64,000 nt of DNA from Pseudomonas sivasensis (GCF_013778505.1 NZ_JAAOWU010000001.1:558001-622000); one strand, 5' to 3'; positions 17,179-26,398 are shown, counted from the stretch's first letter. Translations and numbers: made by a program. The notes: generated by a model from the letters alone, not told the origin.

Positions 17179-18392
17179 CAGCCAGTCACCCTTTCCGGAA
17201 CCGGTTTGGTCTTCTCAAGCCGGGTATAGAACGGCATCAGAATGAAGTAGGCGAAGTACAGGAATGTGCAGACCTGCGACAGCAACGTACGTCCAGGAGT
17301 TGGCGCTAATACGCCCAACACACCCAGGATCACGAACGAAATGCAGAACACCCACAACCAGATCTTGCTCAGCCAGCCTTTGTAGCGCATGGATTTGACC
17401 GGACTTCGATCGAGCCAAGGCAACACGAACAGCACGGCAATGGCTGCACCCATGGCGATCACGCCCATGAGCTTGTCGGGGATGGCCCGCAAGATTGCGT
17501 AGAACGGCGTGAAATACCAAACCGGGGCAATGTGCTCAGGTGTCTTGAAAGCGTTGGCCTGTTCGAAGTTCGGCTTCTCCAGGAAATAACCGCCCATCTC
17601 CGGGAAAAAGAACACGATCGAGCAGAACACGAACAAGAACACGACCACGCCGACGATGTCTTTCACGGTGTAGTACGGGTGGAATGGGATGCCATCCAGC
17701 GGGATGCCGTTCTCGTCCTTGTGCTTCTTGATGTCCACGCCGTCCGGGTTGTTAGAGCCAACTTCGTGCAACGCCAAGATGTGCAGAACCACCAAGCCTA
17801 GGATCACGATAGGCAAGGCCACCACGTGCAAGGCAAAGAAGCGGTTCAGGGTGATACCGGAGATCAGGTAGTCACCACGAATCCACTGGGTCAGATCGTT
17901 GCCGATAACCGGGATCGCGCCGAACAGCGAGATAATCACCTGGGCGCCCCAGTACGACATCTGCCCCCAAGGTAACAGGTAACCCATGAAGGCTTCGGCC
18001 ATCAGCGCCAAGTAGATCAGCATGCCGAAGACCCACACTAACTCGCGGGGTTTCTGGTACGAACCGTAGAGCAGGCCACGGAACATATGCAGATACACGA
18101 CGATGAAGAACATCGACGCACCCACGGCGTGTAGCAATCGAAGGATCGCTCCATGATTGACGTCACGCATGATGCCTTCAACGGAAGCAAACGCCTCCTC
18201 CGCTGACGGGGTGTAACTCATCGTCAGCCATACACCGGTCACGATCTGGTTGACCAGCACCAGAAGGGCCAGGGAGCCGAAGAAGTAGAAGAAGTTGAAG
18301 TTTTTTGGCGCGTAGTACTTGCTGAGATGGTCTTCCCACATCTTAGTGGCGGGGAAGCGCGCATCTACCCAATCCATGAACTTGCTCATCAC
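17178..18392 (-). CDS. petB: Cytochrome b of the bc1 complex
   Basis: A 404-residue membrane protein with eight expected helices. The heme-ligating histidines lie in helices II and IV (LLHAVGASMFFIVVYLHMFRG; FFALHVVALPIVILGLVVLHI). The Qo-site motif is PVWY (HIAPVWYFTPF) in place of the PEWY of mitochondria and alpha-proteobacteria; PVWY is known in beta- and gamma-proteobacterial enzymes. It is the core of ubiquinol:cytochrome c oxidoreductase. It overlaps petA by ATGA and petC by one base. Confidence 0.97.
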   Translation of the reverse strand: MMSKFMDWVDARFPATKMWEDHLSKYYAPKNFNFFYFFGSLALLVLVNQIVTGVWLTMSYTPSAEEAFASVEGIMRDVNHGAILRLLHAVGASMFFIVVYLHMFRGLLYGSYQKPRELVWVFGMLIYLALMAEAFMGYLLPWGQMSYWGAQVIISLFGAIPVIGNDLTQWIRGDYLISGITLNRFFALHVVALPIVILGLVVLHILALHEVGSNNPDGVDIKKHKDENGIPLDGIPFHPYYTVKDIVGVVVFLFVFCSIVFFFPEMGGYFLEKPNFEQANAFKTPEHIAPVWYFTPFYAILRAIPDKLMGVIAMGAAIAVLFVLPWLDRSPVKSMRYKGWLSKIWLWVFCISFVILGVLGVLAPTPGRTLLSQVCTFLYFAYFILMPFYTRLEKTKPVPERVTG

Positions 18393-18982
18393 GCGTTCTC
18401 CTTATCGAGGCCAATGACAATAAGGTCGTCAGTTTCGTAGGTATGCGGAGGCACGGGCAGGTTCAAAGGAGCAGGCTGGGACTTGTAGACACGACCGGCG
18501 AGGTCGTAGTGAGAACCGTGGCACGGGCAGAAATAGCCGCCGACCCAGTCCTTCCCCAGATCTGCCGGCGCTACTTCCGGGCGGAAGGTGGGCGAGCACC
18601 CCAGATGGGTACATAGACCAACCAGTAGCAGAATCTCTGGTTTGATCGAGCGCACTTCGTTTTTGGCGTAGGCGGGTTGGTCGGAATTCTCAGATTTTGG
18701 GTCAGACAACTGGCCTTCGATCTTTTTCAGATTCCCCAGGATTTCCTCAGTACGACGAACGATGAAGACTGGCTGGCCGCGCCACTCAGCAATCATCTGC
18801 TGGCCTGGCTCGATCTTGCTGACATTCACCTTCACCGGTGCACCTGCGGCTTTCGCCTTGGCACTGGGAAACCATGACCCCACGAACGGGACCGCAGCCC
18901 CCACCGCTCCTGCAGCACCCACCACGGATGTGGCTGCTACTAAGAAGCGACGCCGGCCTGCATTCACGCCGTCATTGCTCAT
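18389..18982 (-). CDS. petA: Rieske iron-sulfur subunit of the bc1 complex
   Basis: A 197-residue protein with a twin-arginine signal anchor (GRRRFLVAATSVVGAAGAVGA, about 9-29) and the two 2Fe-2S boxes CTHLGC (about 129-134) and CPCHGSHYD (about 152-160), which supply two Cys and two His ligands. The Tat signal is not cleaved in this family and acts as the membrane anchor. First gene of petABC, with a likely promoter at 19129-19155. Confidence 0.97.
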   Translation of the reverse strand: MSNDGVNAGRRRFLVAATSVVGAAGAVGAAVPFVGSWFPSAKAKAAGAPVKVNVSKIEPGQQMIAEWRGQPVFIVRRTEEILGNLKKIEGQLSDPKSENSDQPAYAKNEVRSIKPEILLLVGLCTHLGCSPTFRPEVAPADLGKDWVGGYFCPCHGSHYDLAGRVYKSQPAPLNLPVPPHTYETDDLIVIGLDKENA

Positions 18983-19128
18983 TCAGTCCTCTCCCATCAG
19001 CTTTTTGGCCTGTTAAATCAGGCGTCTACTAAGTATTGAATCTTTACTTATAAAAATTTTGTCGGATGGTAATGAAAAGCCCCACGTATGACAAGGGAAT
19101 TGCCCGAGGCTCTGCCTCCAGGCCTTGT

Positions 19129-19155
19129 AGTATAGGGGGTCTACGGATGTGGCAA
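19129..19155 (-). promoter_or_regulatory. Probable promoter of petABC
   Basis: On the minus strand a perfect -10 hexamer TATACT (bases 19134-19129) is preceded by TTGCCA (19155-19150) at a short 15-bp spacing. It lies about 150 bp upstream of petA and just after the rpsI terminator. Confidence 0.55.
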
Positions 19156-19193
19156 GTTGTCACGGCGAAAAATCTAGATAAATCGCAGGCAAT

Positions 19194-19231
19194 AAAAAAC
19201 GCCCAGCTCCGTGAGGAGGCTGGGCGTTTTT
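19194..19231 (-). terminator. Terminator of rplM-rpsI
   Basis: ACGCCCAGCCTCCTC pairs with GAGCTGGGCGTT (minus-strand reading), with A and T runs at the two ends. The 11-bp G+C-rich stem is followed by T6 on the minus strand. Confidence 0.9.
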
Positions 19232-19248
19232 GTGGAACGTAAAGCGAA

Positions 19249-19641
19249 TTAACGCTTCGAGTACTGCGGACGCTTACGCGCTTTACGCAGACCGACTTTC
19301 TTACGTTCAACTTCACGAGCATCGCGAGTAACGAAGCCAGCTTTGCGCAGAGCGCCACGCAGGGTTTCGTCGTACTGCATCAGAGCGCGAGTGATACCGT
19401 GGCGAATTGCGCCAGCTTGACCACTTACACCGCCACCGATAACGGTGACATAGATGTCGAACTTCTCAACAGTCTCGGTCAGTTCCAGCGGCTGACGAAC
19501 TACCATGCGGGCAGTTTCGCGACCGAAGAAATTTTCCAGAGTGCGGTTGTTGATCGAGATGTTGCCAGTGCCCGGACGCAGGAAAACGCGTGCGGTTGCG
19601 GTTTTGCGACGGCCAGTGCCGTAATTTTGAGTCGCCGACAT
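19249..19641 (-). CDS. rpsI: Small ribosomal subunit protein uS9
   Basis: A 130-residue protein of normal S9 length with [24 protein letters not shown] at the start and the invariant C-terminal tail [10 protein letters not shown], which reaches the P-site tRNA. Cotranscribed with rplM, 14 bp upstream. Confidence 0.98.
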   Translation of the reverse strand: MSATQNYGTGRRKTATARVFLRPGTGNISINNRTLENFFGRETARMVVRQPLELTETVEKFDIYVTVIGGGVSGQAGAIRHGITRALMQYDETLRGALRKAGFVTRDAREVERKKVGLRKARKRPQYSKR

Positions 19642-19655
19642 AATGAACTATTCCG

Positions 19656-20084
19656 TTAAAACTTCAGTTCTTGGGGCTGCTGAGCAGCATGAGGGTGTAC
19701 AGCGCCCGCATAGACTTTCAGCTTGCGAAACATATCGCGACCCAGTGGGCCCTTAGGCAGCATACCTTTGACCGCGATTTCGATCGGGGCTTCAGGCTTC
19801 TTGGAGATCAGGCCTTCGAAGTTCGAAGACTTGATACCGCCTGGGAAACCGGAGTGACGGTAGTACATTTTGTCTTGCGCTTTGTTGCCGGTAACACGTA
19901 CCTGCTCAGCGTTGATGATCACGATGTAGTCACCGGTATCAACGTGAGGGGTGTACTCAGGCTTGTGCTTGCCACGCAGACGGCTGGCGACTTCAGTGGC
20001 CAGACGACCCAGGGTCTGACCAGCGGCGTCGACGACAAACCAGTCGCGCTGAACTGTTTCCGGTTTTGCAGTAAAAGTTGTCAT
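19656..20084 (-). CDS. rplM: Large ribosomal subunit protein uL13
   Basis: A 142-residue protein of normal L13 length ([67 protein letters not shown]). First gene of rplM-rpsI, with a good promoter at 20127-20155. L13 binds 23S rRNA domain II early in 50S assembly. Confidence 0.98.
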   Translation of the reverse strand: MTTFTAKPETVQRDWFVVDAAGQTLGRLATEVASRLRGKHKPEYTPHVDTGDYIVIINAEQVRVTGNKAQDKMYYRHSGFPGGIKSSNFEGLISKKPEAPIEIAVKGMLPKGPLGRDMFRKLKVYAGAVHPHAAQQPQELKF

Positions 20085-20126
20085 TCTTTAATAGCCTCAG
20101 GGGCCGCCCTGTAAATTAGACGGCGG

Positions 20127-20155
20127 ATCTTACTGAATAGTGCGTACTTTGACAA
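20127..20155 (-). promoter_or_regulatory. Promoter of rplM-rpsI
   Basis: On the minus strand TTGTCA (20155-20150), a 17-bp spacer and TAAGAT (20132-20127). The short leader contains GCCGCC.../GGCGGC-type inverted bases (20103-20126) that could fold. Confidence 0.75.
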
Positions 20156-20332
20156 GTCAAAGGCAGCCGGATACAGACGCTATCGGGGGCTCGGGTCGGC
20201 GCGTCCGTTCAACGGCAAGATTCTTCGGCAGGCGGCGCATCACTTCCACTGCAGAAAGAGGTGGGCAATTATGCAGATTGCGAAAAAAAATTCAACCTGC
20301 TTTTATGATTGTTTTCCCCGAAGGAGTACCCG

Positions 20333-21373
20333 ATGGATTATCGACAGCTGGGCCGTACGGATCTGAACGTGAGCGCGATAGCCTTGGGCACCATGACCTG
20401 GGGCGAGCAAAACAGCGAGGCAGAGGCCTTCGCGCAGATCGAGCGAGCCAAGGCCGCAGGGATCAACTTCCTCGACACGGCCGAAATGTACCCGGTGCCG
20501 CCCAAGGCCGACACCTATGCCACCACCGAGCGTTATATCGGTAATTACTTCAAAAGCCGTGGCGACCGTGCCGACTGGATCCTCGCCAGCAAGATCGCCG
20601 GCCCCGGCAACACCATCGACTACATCCGCGATGGCCACCTGCGCCACAACCGCAAGCACATCGTCGACGCCTTGGACGCCAGCCTCAAGCGCCTGCAAAC
20701 AGACTGGATCGACCTCTATCAATTGCACTGGCCAGAGCGCAGCACCAATTTCTTCGGCCAACTGAGCTACAAGCACAAGGACGAAGACGACCTCACGCCA
20801 CTGGAAGAAACCCTCGAAGCGCTGGACGAACAGGTAAAAGCCGGCAAGATTCGCCACATCGGCCTGTCCAATGAAACCCCATGGGGCACCATGAAATTCC
20901 TCGCTTTGGCCGAAGCCCGTGGCTGGCCCCGTGCAGTGTCGATCCAGAATCCCTACAACCTGCTCAACCGCAGCTTTGAAGTGGGCCTGGCGGAAGTCGC
21001 CATTCGTGAACAGTGCGGCCTGCTGGCCTACTCGCCCCTGGCATTCGGCATGCTCAGCGGGAAATACGAAGGTGGTGCACGCCCGGCGAAAGCGCGTCTG
21101 ACGGAATACAGCCGTTTCAGCCGTTACTTCAACCCGCAGTCGGAAGCGGCTTGCAGCCGATATGTTGCACTGGCTCGGGAGCATGGCCTGGACCCGGCGC
21201 AGATGGCGTTGGCGTTCGTGACCCAGCAACCGTTCGTGACCAGCAACATTATTGGCGCAACGTCGCTGGAGCAACTGGACAGCAACATCGCCAGTGCTGA
21301 TCTGACGCTGTCGAAGGAAGTACTGGAAGGGATTGAGGCGATTCAGAAGGATCATCCGAATCCTGCGCCTTGA
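20333..21373 (+). CDS. Aldo-keto reductase, Tas-like NADP(H)-dependent
   Basis: A 346-residue (beta/alpha)8 aldo-keto reductase. The catalytic tetrad is visible as Asp (FLDTAEMYP), Tyr (AEMYP), Lys (ILASKIAG) and His (LYQLHWP). MDYRQLGRTDLNVSAIALGTMTWGEQNSEAEA is the E. coli Tas-like start and GATSLEQLDSNIASA the cofactor end loop. The physiological substrate is unknown. ATG 20333 with AAGGAG (20321-20326) was preferred over the in-frame TTG 20309. Monocistronic, with a REPIN downstream. Confidence 0.9.
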   Translation: MDYRQLGRTDLNVSAIALGTMTWGEQNSEAEAFAQIERAKAAGINFLDTAEMYPVPPKADTYATTERYIGNYFKSRGDRADWILASKIAGPGNTIDYIRDGHLRHNRKHIVDALDASLKRLQTDWIDLYQLHWPERSTNFFGQLSYKHKDEDDLTPLEETLEALDEQVKAGKIRHIGLSNETPWGTMKFLALAEARGWPRAVSIQNPYNLLNRSFEVGLAEVAIREQCGLLAYSPLAFGMLSGKYEGGARPAKARLTEYSRFSRYFNPQSEAACSRYVALAREHGLDPAQMALAFVTQQPFVTSNIIGATSLEQLDSNIASADLTLSKEVLEGIEAIQKDHPNPAP

Positions 21374-21385
21374 TTGATCTGTAGA

Positions 21386-21454
21386 CCGCTATCGGGGGCA
21401 AGCCCCCTCCCACATTGGCATGCACTCCACATGTGGGAGGGGGCTCGCCCCCGA
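21386..21454. repeat. REPIN 3
   Basis: CCGCTATCGGGGGCAAGCCC...CCCAC (from 21386) faces GTGGGAGGGGGCTCGCCCCCGAT (to 21454) around a short spacer that itself holds a palindromic CACATGTG. It lies between convergent genes, the aldo-keto reductase and the acyl-CoA dehydrogenase, where it may end both transcripts. Confidence 0.9.
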
Positions 21455-21478
21455 TGACGCTCCAAGACCAGCAAAAAA

Positions 21479-22615
21479 TCAAAGCGCCCGCGCAATGATC
21501 TCCTTCATGATCTCATTGGTTCCCGCATAAATCCGCTGCACCCGAGCATCCGCCCAGGCTCGTGCAATCGGGTACTCCCACATGAAGCCGTAACCGCCGT
21601 GCAACTGCACGCATTCGTCGAGCACCTTGCATTGCAGCTCAGTGGCCCAGTACTTAGCCATCGCAGCTGTAGGCACATCCAGCTTGCCCTCCAGGTGCAG
21701 CGCCATGCATTTATCGACAAACACTCTGCCGATCTGAATCTCAGTCGCCATCTCCGCTAACTTGAACCGCGTGTTCTGGAAATCGGCAATCGCTTTGCCG
21801 AACGCTTTGCGTTCACGGGTGTACTCCAGCGTCCATTGCAACGCAGCTTCGGCTGAGGTGATCGCGCCGATGGCCACGGTCAATCGCTCCTGGGGCAGCT
21901 CCTGCATCAAGTAGGCGAAGCCCATGCCCGCCTGGCCCAACAAGTTTTCCTTGGGCACCCGCACGTCCTGGAAGAAAAGCTCCGAGGTGTCCTGGGCCTT
22001 CATGCCGACCTTCTCCAGCCGCTTGCCCTTGGCGAAGCCGTGCGTGTCAGCCTCCACCAGAAACAGGCTGGTCCCCTTCGCGCCGGCCTTGGGATCGGTC
22101 TTGGCCACGACGATTACCAGCTCAGCCAGATAGCCGTTGGTGATAAAGGTCTTGGAGCCGTTGATCACATACTCGTCGCCATCCAGCACGGCGGTGGTCT
22201 TGACCCCTTGCAGGTCGGAACCGGCGCCCGGCTCGGTCATTGCGATGGCGGTGACCATCTCGCCGGAGATCAATTTGGGCAGGTATTTGTGCTTCAGCGC
22301 CTCACTGCCGTAATGCAGGATATAAGGCGCGACGATGTCCGAATGCAGAGAGAAACCAATACCGGTCAGGCCCAGCCGACTGATCTCCTCAATCACCACC
22401 GCACTGTAGAGAAAGTCCGCACCCAACCCGCCATACGCCTCTGGAAGATGGGAGCACAGCATCCCCGCCTCCCCTGCCTTGCTCCATAGAGTGCGGTCGA
22501 TATACCCCTGTTTTTCCCATTGCCCATGGAACGGCGCGGCGTCTTTTTCGAGGAAGGTGCGCACGCTCTCGCGAAAGAGTTCGTGCTCTGGGCTGAACAA
22601 AGTTCTGGGAATCAT
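21479..22615 (-). CDS. Acyl-CoA dehydrogenase, long-chain (LCAD-like)
   Basis: A 378-residue flavoprotein with MTEPGAGSDLQGVKTTA (FAD/substrate loop) and the C-terminal LHGGYGFMWEYPIARAWADARVQRIYAGTNEIMKEII. The position of the MCAD catalytic Glu376 is Ala here (YAGTNEI). As in LCAD and isovaleryl-CoA dehydrogenase, the base is probably a Glu in the SAEAALQWTLEYTRERKAFG helix. It dehydrogenates acyl-CoA at C2-C3 and passes electrons to ETF. It is divergent from the GlxA-type regulator, which may control it. Confidence 0.88.
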   Translation of the reverse strand: MIPRTLFSPEHELFRESVRTFLEKDAAPFHGQWEKQGYIDRTLWSKAGEAGMLCSHLPEAYGGLGADFLYSAVVIEEISRLGLTGIGFSLHSDIVAPYILHYGSEALKHKYLPKLISGEMVTAIAMTEPGAGSDLQGVKTTAVLDGDEYVINGSKTFITNGYLAELVIVVAKTDPKAGAKGTSLFLVEADTHGFAKGKRLEKVGMKAQDTSELFFQDVRVPKENLLGQAGMGFAYLMQELPQERLTVAIGAITSAEAALQWTLEYTRERKAFGKAIADFQNTRFKLAEMATEIQIGRVFVDKCMALHLEGKLDVPTAAMAKYWATELQCKVLDECVQLHGGYGFMWEYPIARAWADARVQRIYAGTNEIMKEIIARAL

Positions 22616-22760
22616 GGGTCACCTGCGTGGATTGTCGGACAAAAACAAGCCCACAGAGCCTATGCCGCGAAAGCATGACAGGACACTGGACACATGCGAC
22701 AAAAAATAAGACGATCCAGCCGTCTGGTGACCACTTTCCCCTATAAGAATAAATGAAATT

Positions 22761-23756
22761 ATGTCTAACCAAATCTCCACGCCCCTGAGGCGCGTCAGCA
22801 TTTTGGCCATTGATCGGGTATTCGCTTCGACCCTCATGCAAGCCAAGGATTTCTTCCACCTCGCAAGCCTGCGTTATGGCAAACAGCAAGGCCTGGGCCT
22901 GACGCCTGCGTTTGAAACACGCCTGGTGAGCCCGGATGGGCAATCGGTGCGCAGCTTCAGCGATGTGATCATGCCCGTGGACGGCGGCCTCGAAGACGCC
23001 GACATCATCGTATTACCGGCCTTCTGGGATGACTTCGACGCCCTGTGCACCCGCTACCCCCAAGTGCTGCCGTGGCTGCGTGATCAACACGCTCGCGGCG
23101 CCGTGCTCTGTGGCGAAGCCACCGGGGTGTTCTGGCTGGCCGAAGCTGGACTGCTCGATGGCAAGGAGGCGACCACCTACTGGCGCTTCTTCAATGCATT
23201 CAGCGAGCGCTTTCCCAAGGTCCAACTCAACCAGGACAAGCACCTCACCGACGCCGACAACCTGTATTGCGCCGGTGGCACTACCTCGGCGTGCGACCTG
23301 TATATCTACCTGATCGAACGCTTCTGCGGCGCCAACATCGCCCAGGCCGTGGCCCGTGACATTCTCTACGAAGTGCAGCGCAGCTACTCGCCGGGGCGTA
23401 TCGGCTTTGGTGGGCAGAAGCTGCACCAGGACGTGATAATCCTGCAGATCCAGCATTGGCTCGAAGAGCATTTTGCCGACAAATTCCGCTTCGAAGACGT
23501 CGCCCGGGAGCACGGCATGAGCATCCGCAACTTCATGCGGCGCTTCCAGACCGCCACCGGCGATAAGCCGCTGCATTACCTGCAACGACTGCGTATCGAG
23601 ACGGCCAAAGGCCTACTCTCGGGCAGTCGCAAGAGCATCAAGACCATCAGTTATGAGGTGGGTTACGACGATGCGAGTTTCTTTGCGCGGTTGTTCAGGC
23701 AACACACGGAGTTGTCGCCAAACCAATATCGCCAGCAGTTCCAGCAGGCCGCGTAA
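22761..23756 (+). CDS. GlxA-type transcriptional regulator (DJ-1/PfpI + AraC HTH)
   Basis: A 331-residue protein with an N-terminal DJ-1/PfpI amidotransferase-like domain (about 10-200; nucleophile-elbow region VLCGEATGVFWLAEAGLLDG, Cys about 115) and a C-terminal AraC-type double helix-turn-helix (about 225-328: FRFEDVAREHGMSIRNFMRRFQTATGDKPLHYLQRLRIETAKGLL, then YDDASFFARLFRQHTELSPNQYR). Relatives regulate carnitine, choline or arginine catabolism (CdhR, GbdR, ArgR). Divergent from the acyl-CoA dehydrogenase, with about 145 bp between starts. The inducer is not evident. Confidence 0.88.
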   Translation: MSNQISTPLRRVSILAIDRVFASTLMQAKDFFHLASLRYGKQQGLGLTPAFETRLVSPDGQSVRSFSDVIMPVDGGLEDADIIVLPAFWDDFDALCTRYPQVLPWLRDQHARGAVLCGEATGVFWLAEAGLLDGKEATTYWRFFNAFSERFPKVQLNQDKHLTDADNLYCAGGTTSACDLYIYLIERFCGANIAQAVARDILYEVQRSYSPGRIGFGGQKLHQDVIILQIQHWLEEHFADKFRFEDVAREHGMSIRNFMRRFQTATGDKPLHYLQRLRIETAKGLLSGSRKSIKTISYEVGYDDASFFARLFRQHTELSPNQYRQQFQQAA

Positions 23757-23761
23757 GCAAA

Positions 23762-23850
23762 TGCGGGAGGGGGCTTGCTCCCGATAGCGGCGGATCAGTC
23801 AGTGCATCTGTTACTGAAAGACCGCTATCGAGGGCAAGCCCCCTCCCGCA
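23762..23850. repeat. REPIN 4
   Basis: TGCGGGAGGGGGCTTGCTCCCGATAGCGG faces CCGCTATCGAGGGCAAGCCCCCTCCCGCA; both arms share the same variant changes (CGGGAGG, GCTCCC/GAGGGC). The compensatory changes keep the arms complementary. It lies between convergent genes. Confidence 0.9.
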
Positions 23851-23868
23851 TTTTTTACTGTGTCGGTC

Positions 23869-24963
23869 TTAGGGTTTGTGCCCGCGCGACAGGAACTCGT
23901 GGGACTGCATCTCAAGCAAGCGACTCAGTGTGCGCTGGAACTCAAAGTTCAAGCGGCCGCCGGTATACAGGTCCTTGAGCTCGACTTCTGCCGAAATGAT
24001 CAGCTTCACGTTACGGTCGTAGAACTCATCGACCATGTTGATAAAACGGCGCGCGATGTCGTCGGTGGTGACGCTCATCTGCTCCACGCCGCTCAAGATC
24101 ACCGCGTGGAAGATCTTGCCCAGTTCGATGTAGTCGTTCTGGCTACGCGGACCGTCGCACAACTGGCGGAATTCGAACCAGGCCACGTCATCGCAAGTAC
24201 GCAGCGCGATGATTTCGCGGTTCTCGATCATCAGCTTGTCGTTTTCCACCGCCTGGGTGCATTCCGGCGTCAGCGCGCGAAAGCTTTTGCGCAGGCTTTC
24301 GTGGGCGGCTTCATTCAGCGGGAAGTGGAACAGCTCCGCTTGCTCCAGATGGCGCAGGCGGTAGTCAACACCGCTGTCGACGTTGACGATCTCGGTATTC
24401 TGCTTGATCAACGCGATGGCTGGCAGGAAGCGCGCACGTTGCAGGCCGTCTTTGTACAAGCCGTCCGGCACGATGTTCGAGGTGGCGACCAGGGTCACGC
24501 CGTTCTTGAACAGCTCTTCCATCAGGGTGCCAAGGATCATGGCGTCGGTGATATCGGAGACGAAGAATTCATCGAAGCAGATCACCCGCGCTTCATCGGA
24601 GAAGCGCTTGGCGATGATGGTCAGCGGGTTTTTCTCACCCGGCAGGGTCTTCATCTCTTCGTGCACACGCTTCATGAAGCGGTGGAAGTGGGTGCGGACC
24701 TTTTCCTTGAACGGCAGCGCTTCGAAGAAGGTGTCGACCAGATAGGTCTTGCCACGGCCCACGCCGCCCCAGAAATACAGGCCTTTGACCGGCGCATGGT
24801 CTTTCTTGCCAAACAGCTTGCTGAGCATCCCTGGCTTGCTTTGCGAGGCCGCGACCAGGTCGTCGTACAGACGTTGCAAATGACGCACCGCCGTTTCCTG
24901 GGCCGCGTCATGGAAGAACTCAGGGCGTTTCAGATCAGCTTGATATCGTTCTAGGGGCGTCAT
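23869..24963 (-). CDS. zapE: Cell division ATPase ZapE (AFG1 family)
   Basis: A 364-residue AAA-type P-loop ATPase with Walker A GGVGRGKT (66-73) and Walker B region VICFDEFFVSD. ZapE associates with the Z-ring during constriction, and its eukaryotic homologue AFG1/LACE1 is mitochondrial. ATG 24963 (MTPLERYQADLKRPEFFHDA) was chosen over an upstream in-frame ATG because the family begins there. The gene follows trpS behind a strong terminator. Length is normal. Confidence 0.93.
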   Translation of the reverse strand: MTPLERYQADLKRPEFFHDAAQETAVRHLQRLYDDLVAASQSKPGMLSKLFGKKDHAPVKGLYFWGGVGRGKTYLVDTFFEALPFKEKVRTHFHRFMKRVHEEMKTLPGEKNPLTIIAKRFSDEARVICFDEFFVSDITDAMILGTLMEELFKNGVTLVATSNIVPDGLYKDGLQRARFLPAIALIKQNTEIVNVDSGVDYRLRHLEQAELFHFPLNEAAHESLRKSFRALTPECTQAVENDKLMIENREIIALRTCDDVAWFEFRQLCDGPRSQNDYIELGKIFHAVILSGVEQMSVTTDDIARRFINMVDEFYDRNVKLIISAEVELKDLYTGGRLNFEFQRTLSRLLEMQSHEFLSRGHKP

Positions 24964-24983
24964 AATTTCGTTAGCAAGGCAAC

Positions 24984-25013
24984 AAAAACGGGCCGTCACT
25001 GTAACGACGGCCC
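24984..25013 (-). terminator. Terminator of trpS
   Basis: GGGCCGTC / GACGGCCC, an 8-bp G+C-rich stem with an 8-base loop, followed on the minus strand by GTTTTTG. It lies between trpS and zapE. Confidence 0.85.
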
Positions 25014-25042
25014 TGGATAATGGCAATCAACCCTTGGTCGGG

Positions 25043-26398
25043 TTAATCCTCGATTGGGGTCAACGCGATGCGCAACGCTTGGATGGCGGCATCGCGGGTC
25101 GCGCTGTCGGCGAACTGAGCGCTGTCGGCCACGGCCGCGCCGTCCAGCCAAACGCTGAAGCCCAAGGCTTCAGGACGCACGTCCAGCATCAAGCCACTTT
25201 GCAGCTGCTTGGTCACTGCGCCAGCGGCTTTACCGTCGGCAAAGTTGCGCGACAGCAGCAGTTGCTCGCCATCGGCAGCCAACAGGCGGAAGCGGAAGCT
25301 GCCGTCGTCTTCGCGAAAGCTCACAAAGCGCGCTGCTTTTGCGGCTTTCTTCTTGGTGCTGACGGGAGCAGCAGCCTGCTCGACGAATGAACGCAAGCCA
25401 ACCGCCTCACGCAACTCGGCCAGGAAAGGTGCGGCCACGGCACGGGCCTTCTTGGCGCCGACCAGCAGCAGGTCTTCCATGTCCGACGGGCGCGACATCA
25501 GTTGATGATAGCGTTCGCGGGCTTCGCCCAGTTGGCCGTCCAACAGCTGGAACAGACGACTCTTGGCCTCGCCCCAGCCCAAGCCTTGCAGCAACTCGCC
25601 GCGGAATTCTTCTTCCTGGGCCTTGCTGGCAAACGCCTGATAGAGGGTGAACAGGTGCGAGTTGTCCGGGTCCTTGGCTTCGCCGGGTGCGCGCGAATCG
25701 GTGACGATCCGCGAGATGGCGTCCTTCATGTCCTTGGCGCTGGTGAACAACGGGATGGTGTTGTCGTAGCTCTTGGACATCTTGCGGCCGTCCAGGCCCG
25801 GCAAGGTGGCGACGCTTTCTTCGATCAACGCCTCGGGCATGGTGAAGAATTCTTTGCCGTTACCGAACAGGTGGTTGAACCGCTGGCCGATGTCGCGGGC
25901 CATTTCCACGTGCTGGATCTGGTCACGGCCGACCGGCACTTTGTGTGCGTTGAACATCAGGATATCGGCCGCCATCAGCACCGGATAGCTGTACAAGCCC
26001 ATGGTGATGCCCGCGTCCGGGTCTTCGCCGGTTTCCACGTTCTTGTCCACCGAGGCCTTGTAGGCGTGGGCGCGGTTGAGCAGGCCCTTGGCGGCGACGC
26101 AGGTCAGCAGCCAGGTGAGCTCGGGGATCTCTGGAATGTCGGACTGCCGGTAGAAGGTCACTCGATCCACATCCAGGCCACCGGCCAGCCAGGTCGCAGC
26201 GATTTCCATACGCGAGCGCTGGATGCGCTGCGGGTCATCGCATTTGATCAGGGCGTGGTAGTCGGCCAGGAAGTAGAAGGAATCGGCGTTGGCGTCCTGG
26301 CTGGCCAGGATCGCCGGGCGGATCGCACCGGCGTAGTTGCCCAGGTGCGGCGTGCCAGTGGTGGTGATGCCGGTGAGGATACGGGTACGAGTCGTCAT
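25043..26398 (-). CDS. trpS: Tryptophan-tRNA ligase (long pseudomonad form)
   Basis: A 451-residue class I synthetase. The HIGH-type motif is GTPHLGN (15-21) and the KMSKS loop is exact at 206-210. The Rossmann catalytic core covers about residues 1-335. It is followed by a C-terminal extension of about 110 residues (VSTKKKAAKAARFVSFREDDGSF onward) absent from short bacterial TrpS. The extension resembles a small beta-rich domain of unknown role and is a regular feature of this lineage. TGA-terminated, with a terminator immediately downstream. Confidence 0.95.
   Translation of the reverse strand: MTTRTRILTGITTTGTPHLGNYAGAIRPAILASQDANADSFYFLADYHALIKCDDPQRIQRSRMEIAATWLAGGLDVDRVTFYRQSDIPEIPELTWLLTCVAAKGLLNRAHAYKASVDKNVETGEDPDAGITMGLYSYPVLMAADILMFNAHKVPVGRDQIQHVEMARDIGQRFNHLFGNGKEFFTMPEALIEESVATLPGLDGRKMSKSYDNTIPLFTSAKDMKDAISRIVTDSRAPGEAKDPDNSHLFTLYQAFASKAQEEEFRGELLQGLGWGEAKSRLFQLLDGQLGEARERYHQLMSRPSDMEDLLLVGAKKARAVAAPFLAELREAVGLRSFVEQAAAPVSTKKKAAKAARFVSFREDDGSFRFRLLAADGEQLLLSRNFADGKAAGAVTKQLQSGLMLDVRPEALGFSVWLDGAAVADSAQFADSATRDAAIQALRIALTPIED

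Noticed and set aside
20179..20193. GCTATCGGGGGCTCG upstream of the aldo-keto reductase
   Set aside because: Looks like a lone degraded REP half; too short and without a partner to call a feature.
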